From the NCBI GenBank assembly GCA_003427395.1, contig BFEA01000089.1, positions 3,591,653 to 3,635,325 on the forward strand: a stretch of 43,673 nt of DNA, in the 5' to 3' direction. Origin of the DNA: Chara braunii (lineage: Eukaryota; Streptophyta; Charophyceae; Charales; Characeae). The notes under the pieces were generated by a model. The model had not been told where the DNA came from, made no database searches, and worked only from the letters and a program-made list of their open reading frames with translations. Below, piece after piece: positions 43,560 to 43,673 of the stretch; positions within the stretch are counted from its first letter, which is position 1, and every line of letters begins with the position of its first letter. The translations under genes and the position numbers were made by a program.

Positions 43560-43673
43560 GTGGGTGTGTGTGTATGTGAGCGTGTGTGTGTGTGTCAGAG
43601 AGAGAGTGAGAGAGTAAGACAGATAGTGGGTTAGAGGGGAAAAGACATGCAGGGGAGTGATATATATATATAT
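43560..43673. repeat. (GT)n, (GA)n and (TA)n microsatellites
   Basis: GT-rich repeats at 43563-43596, GA-rich sequence at 43597-43620 and a TA run at the extreme end (43660-43673). Confidence 0.9.

Larger units (their letters stand above)
42067..43673 (+). mobile_element. E-like element, left part (runs off the window)
   Basis: The unit cuts the element C gag core. It starts TGTCGGGCGGCCA, which differs from the start of E (TGTTAGGCGGCCA) by two transitions in 13 bases. As in E, an AT-rich part follows (42300-42440), then GGTAC-rich degenerate repeats. Beyond the first bases the sequence is strongly diverged from E, so it is a relative rather than a close copy. No credible gene is seen. The flank GACGG (42062-42066) would be half of its target duplication. 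Confidence 0.55.

Noticed and set aside
1-43673. tRNA genes, rRNA, CRISPR arrays and host genes
   Set aside because: I looked for cloverleaf-like segments, direct-repeat/spacer arrays and non-transposon domains and found none I could support. The TGGTATCAGAGC matches are primer sites, not tRNA genes.

Overview
The window is a eukaryotic, repeat-saturated stretch made almost entirely of nested and decayed retroelements. I see no host protein-coding gene, tRNA, rRNA, operon or CRISPR array. The element types point to the green-plant lineage: an L1-clade LINE with a C-terminal zf-RVT zinc finger, Ty3/gypsy elements primed by initiator tRNA-Met, and a chromodomain integrase. A large charophyte-like streptophyte genome such as Chara is my best guess, by inference only. 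Runs of N and scattered single N bases show a draft assembly.

Layout. (1) 1-262: right end of a non-coding element, here called E; most of that copy lies outside the window. (2) 263 to about 10640, minus strand: a near full-length LINE. From its 5' end (right) it has tandem ~465-bp 5' UTR units, a gag-like ORF1, an unusual middle ORF of about 690 codons, and ORF2 (endonuclease, reverse transcriptase, zf-RVT). (3) About 10700-12420: a poly-T tract broken by a gap, unassigned sequence, and GT and AATC microsatellites. (4) 12423-24554, minus strand: a Ty3/gypsy element, gypsy-A. It has long LTR-like direct repeats, gag, protease, RT/RNase H, a PHD-like cysteine cluster ahead of the integrase, an integrase without a visible chromodomain, and an extra ~500-codon ORF with an acidic tail 3' of pol. 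(5) About 24722-25987: 3' end of an LTR, a tRNA-iMet primer site and the leader of a second plus-strand LTR element, element C. (6) 25993-40776, plus strand: a complete 14.8-kb chromodomain Ty3/gypsy element, gypsy-B, with TG...CA LTRs and a perfect TGCAT target duplication. It sits inside the leader of element C. (7) Gypsy-B's own gag is split twice, by a ~0.5-kb hairpin (MITE-like) element and by a 4,485-bp copy of E (30124-34608). (8) 40782-42066: element C resumes with the rest of its leader and the start of gag, which is cut at 42067 by the start of another E-like element running to the window end.

The nesting gives a relative order: C is oldest, gypsy-B entered C, then the MITE-like element and E entered gypsy-B, and an E-like element separately entered C. 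All coding regions are broken by stops or frameshifts, and transitions dominate the LTR differences I counted, consistent with methylated, silenced repeats. The least explained parts are the E family (possibly giant solo LTRs), the LINE middle ORF, the PHD-like cluster and 3' ORF of gypsy-A, and a chain of strong stem-loops in the gypsy-B leader.
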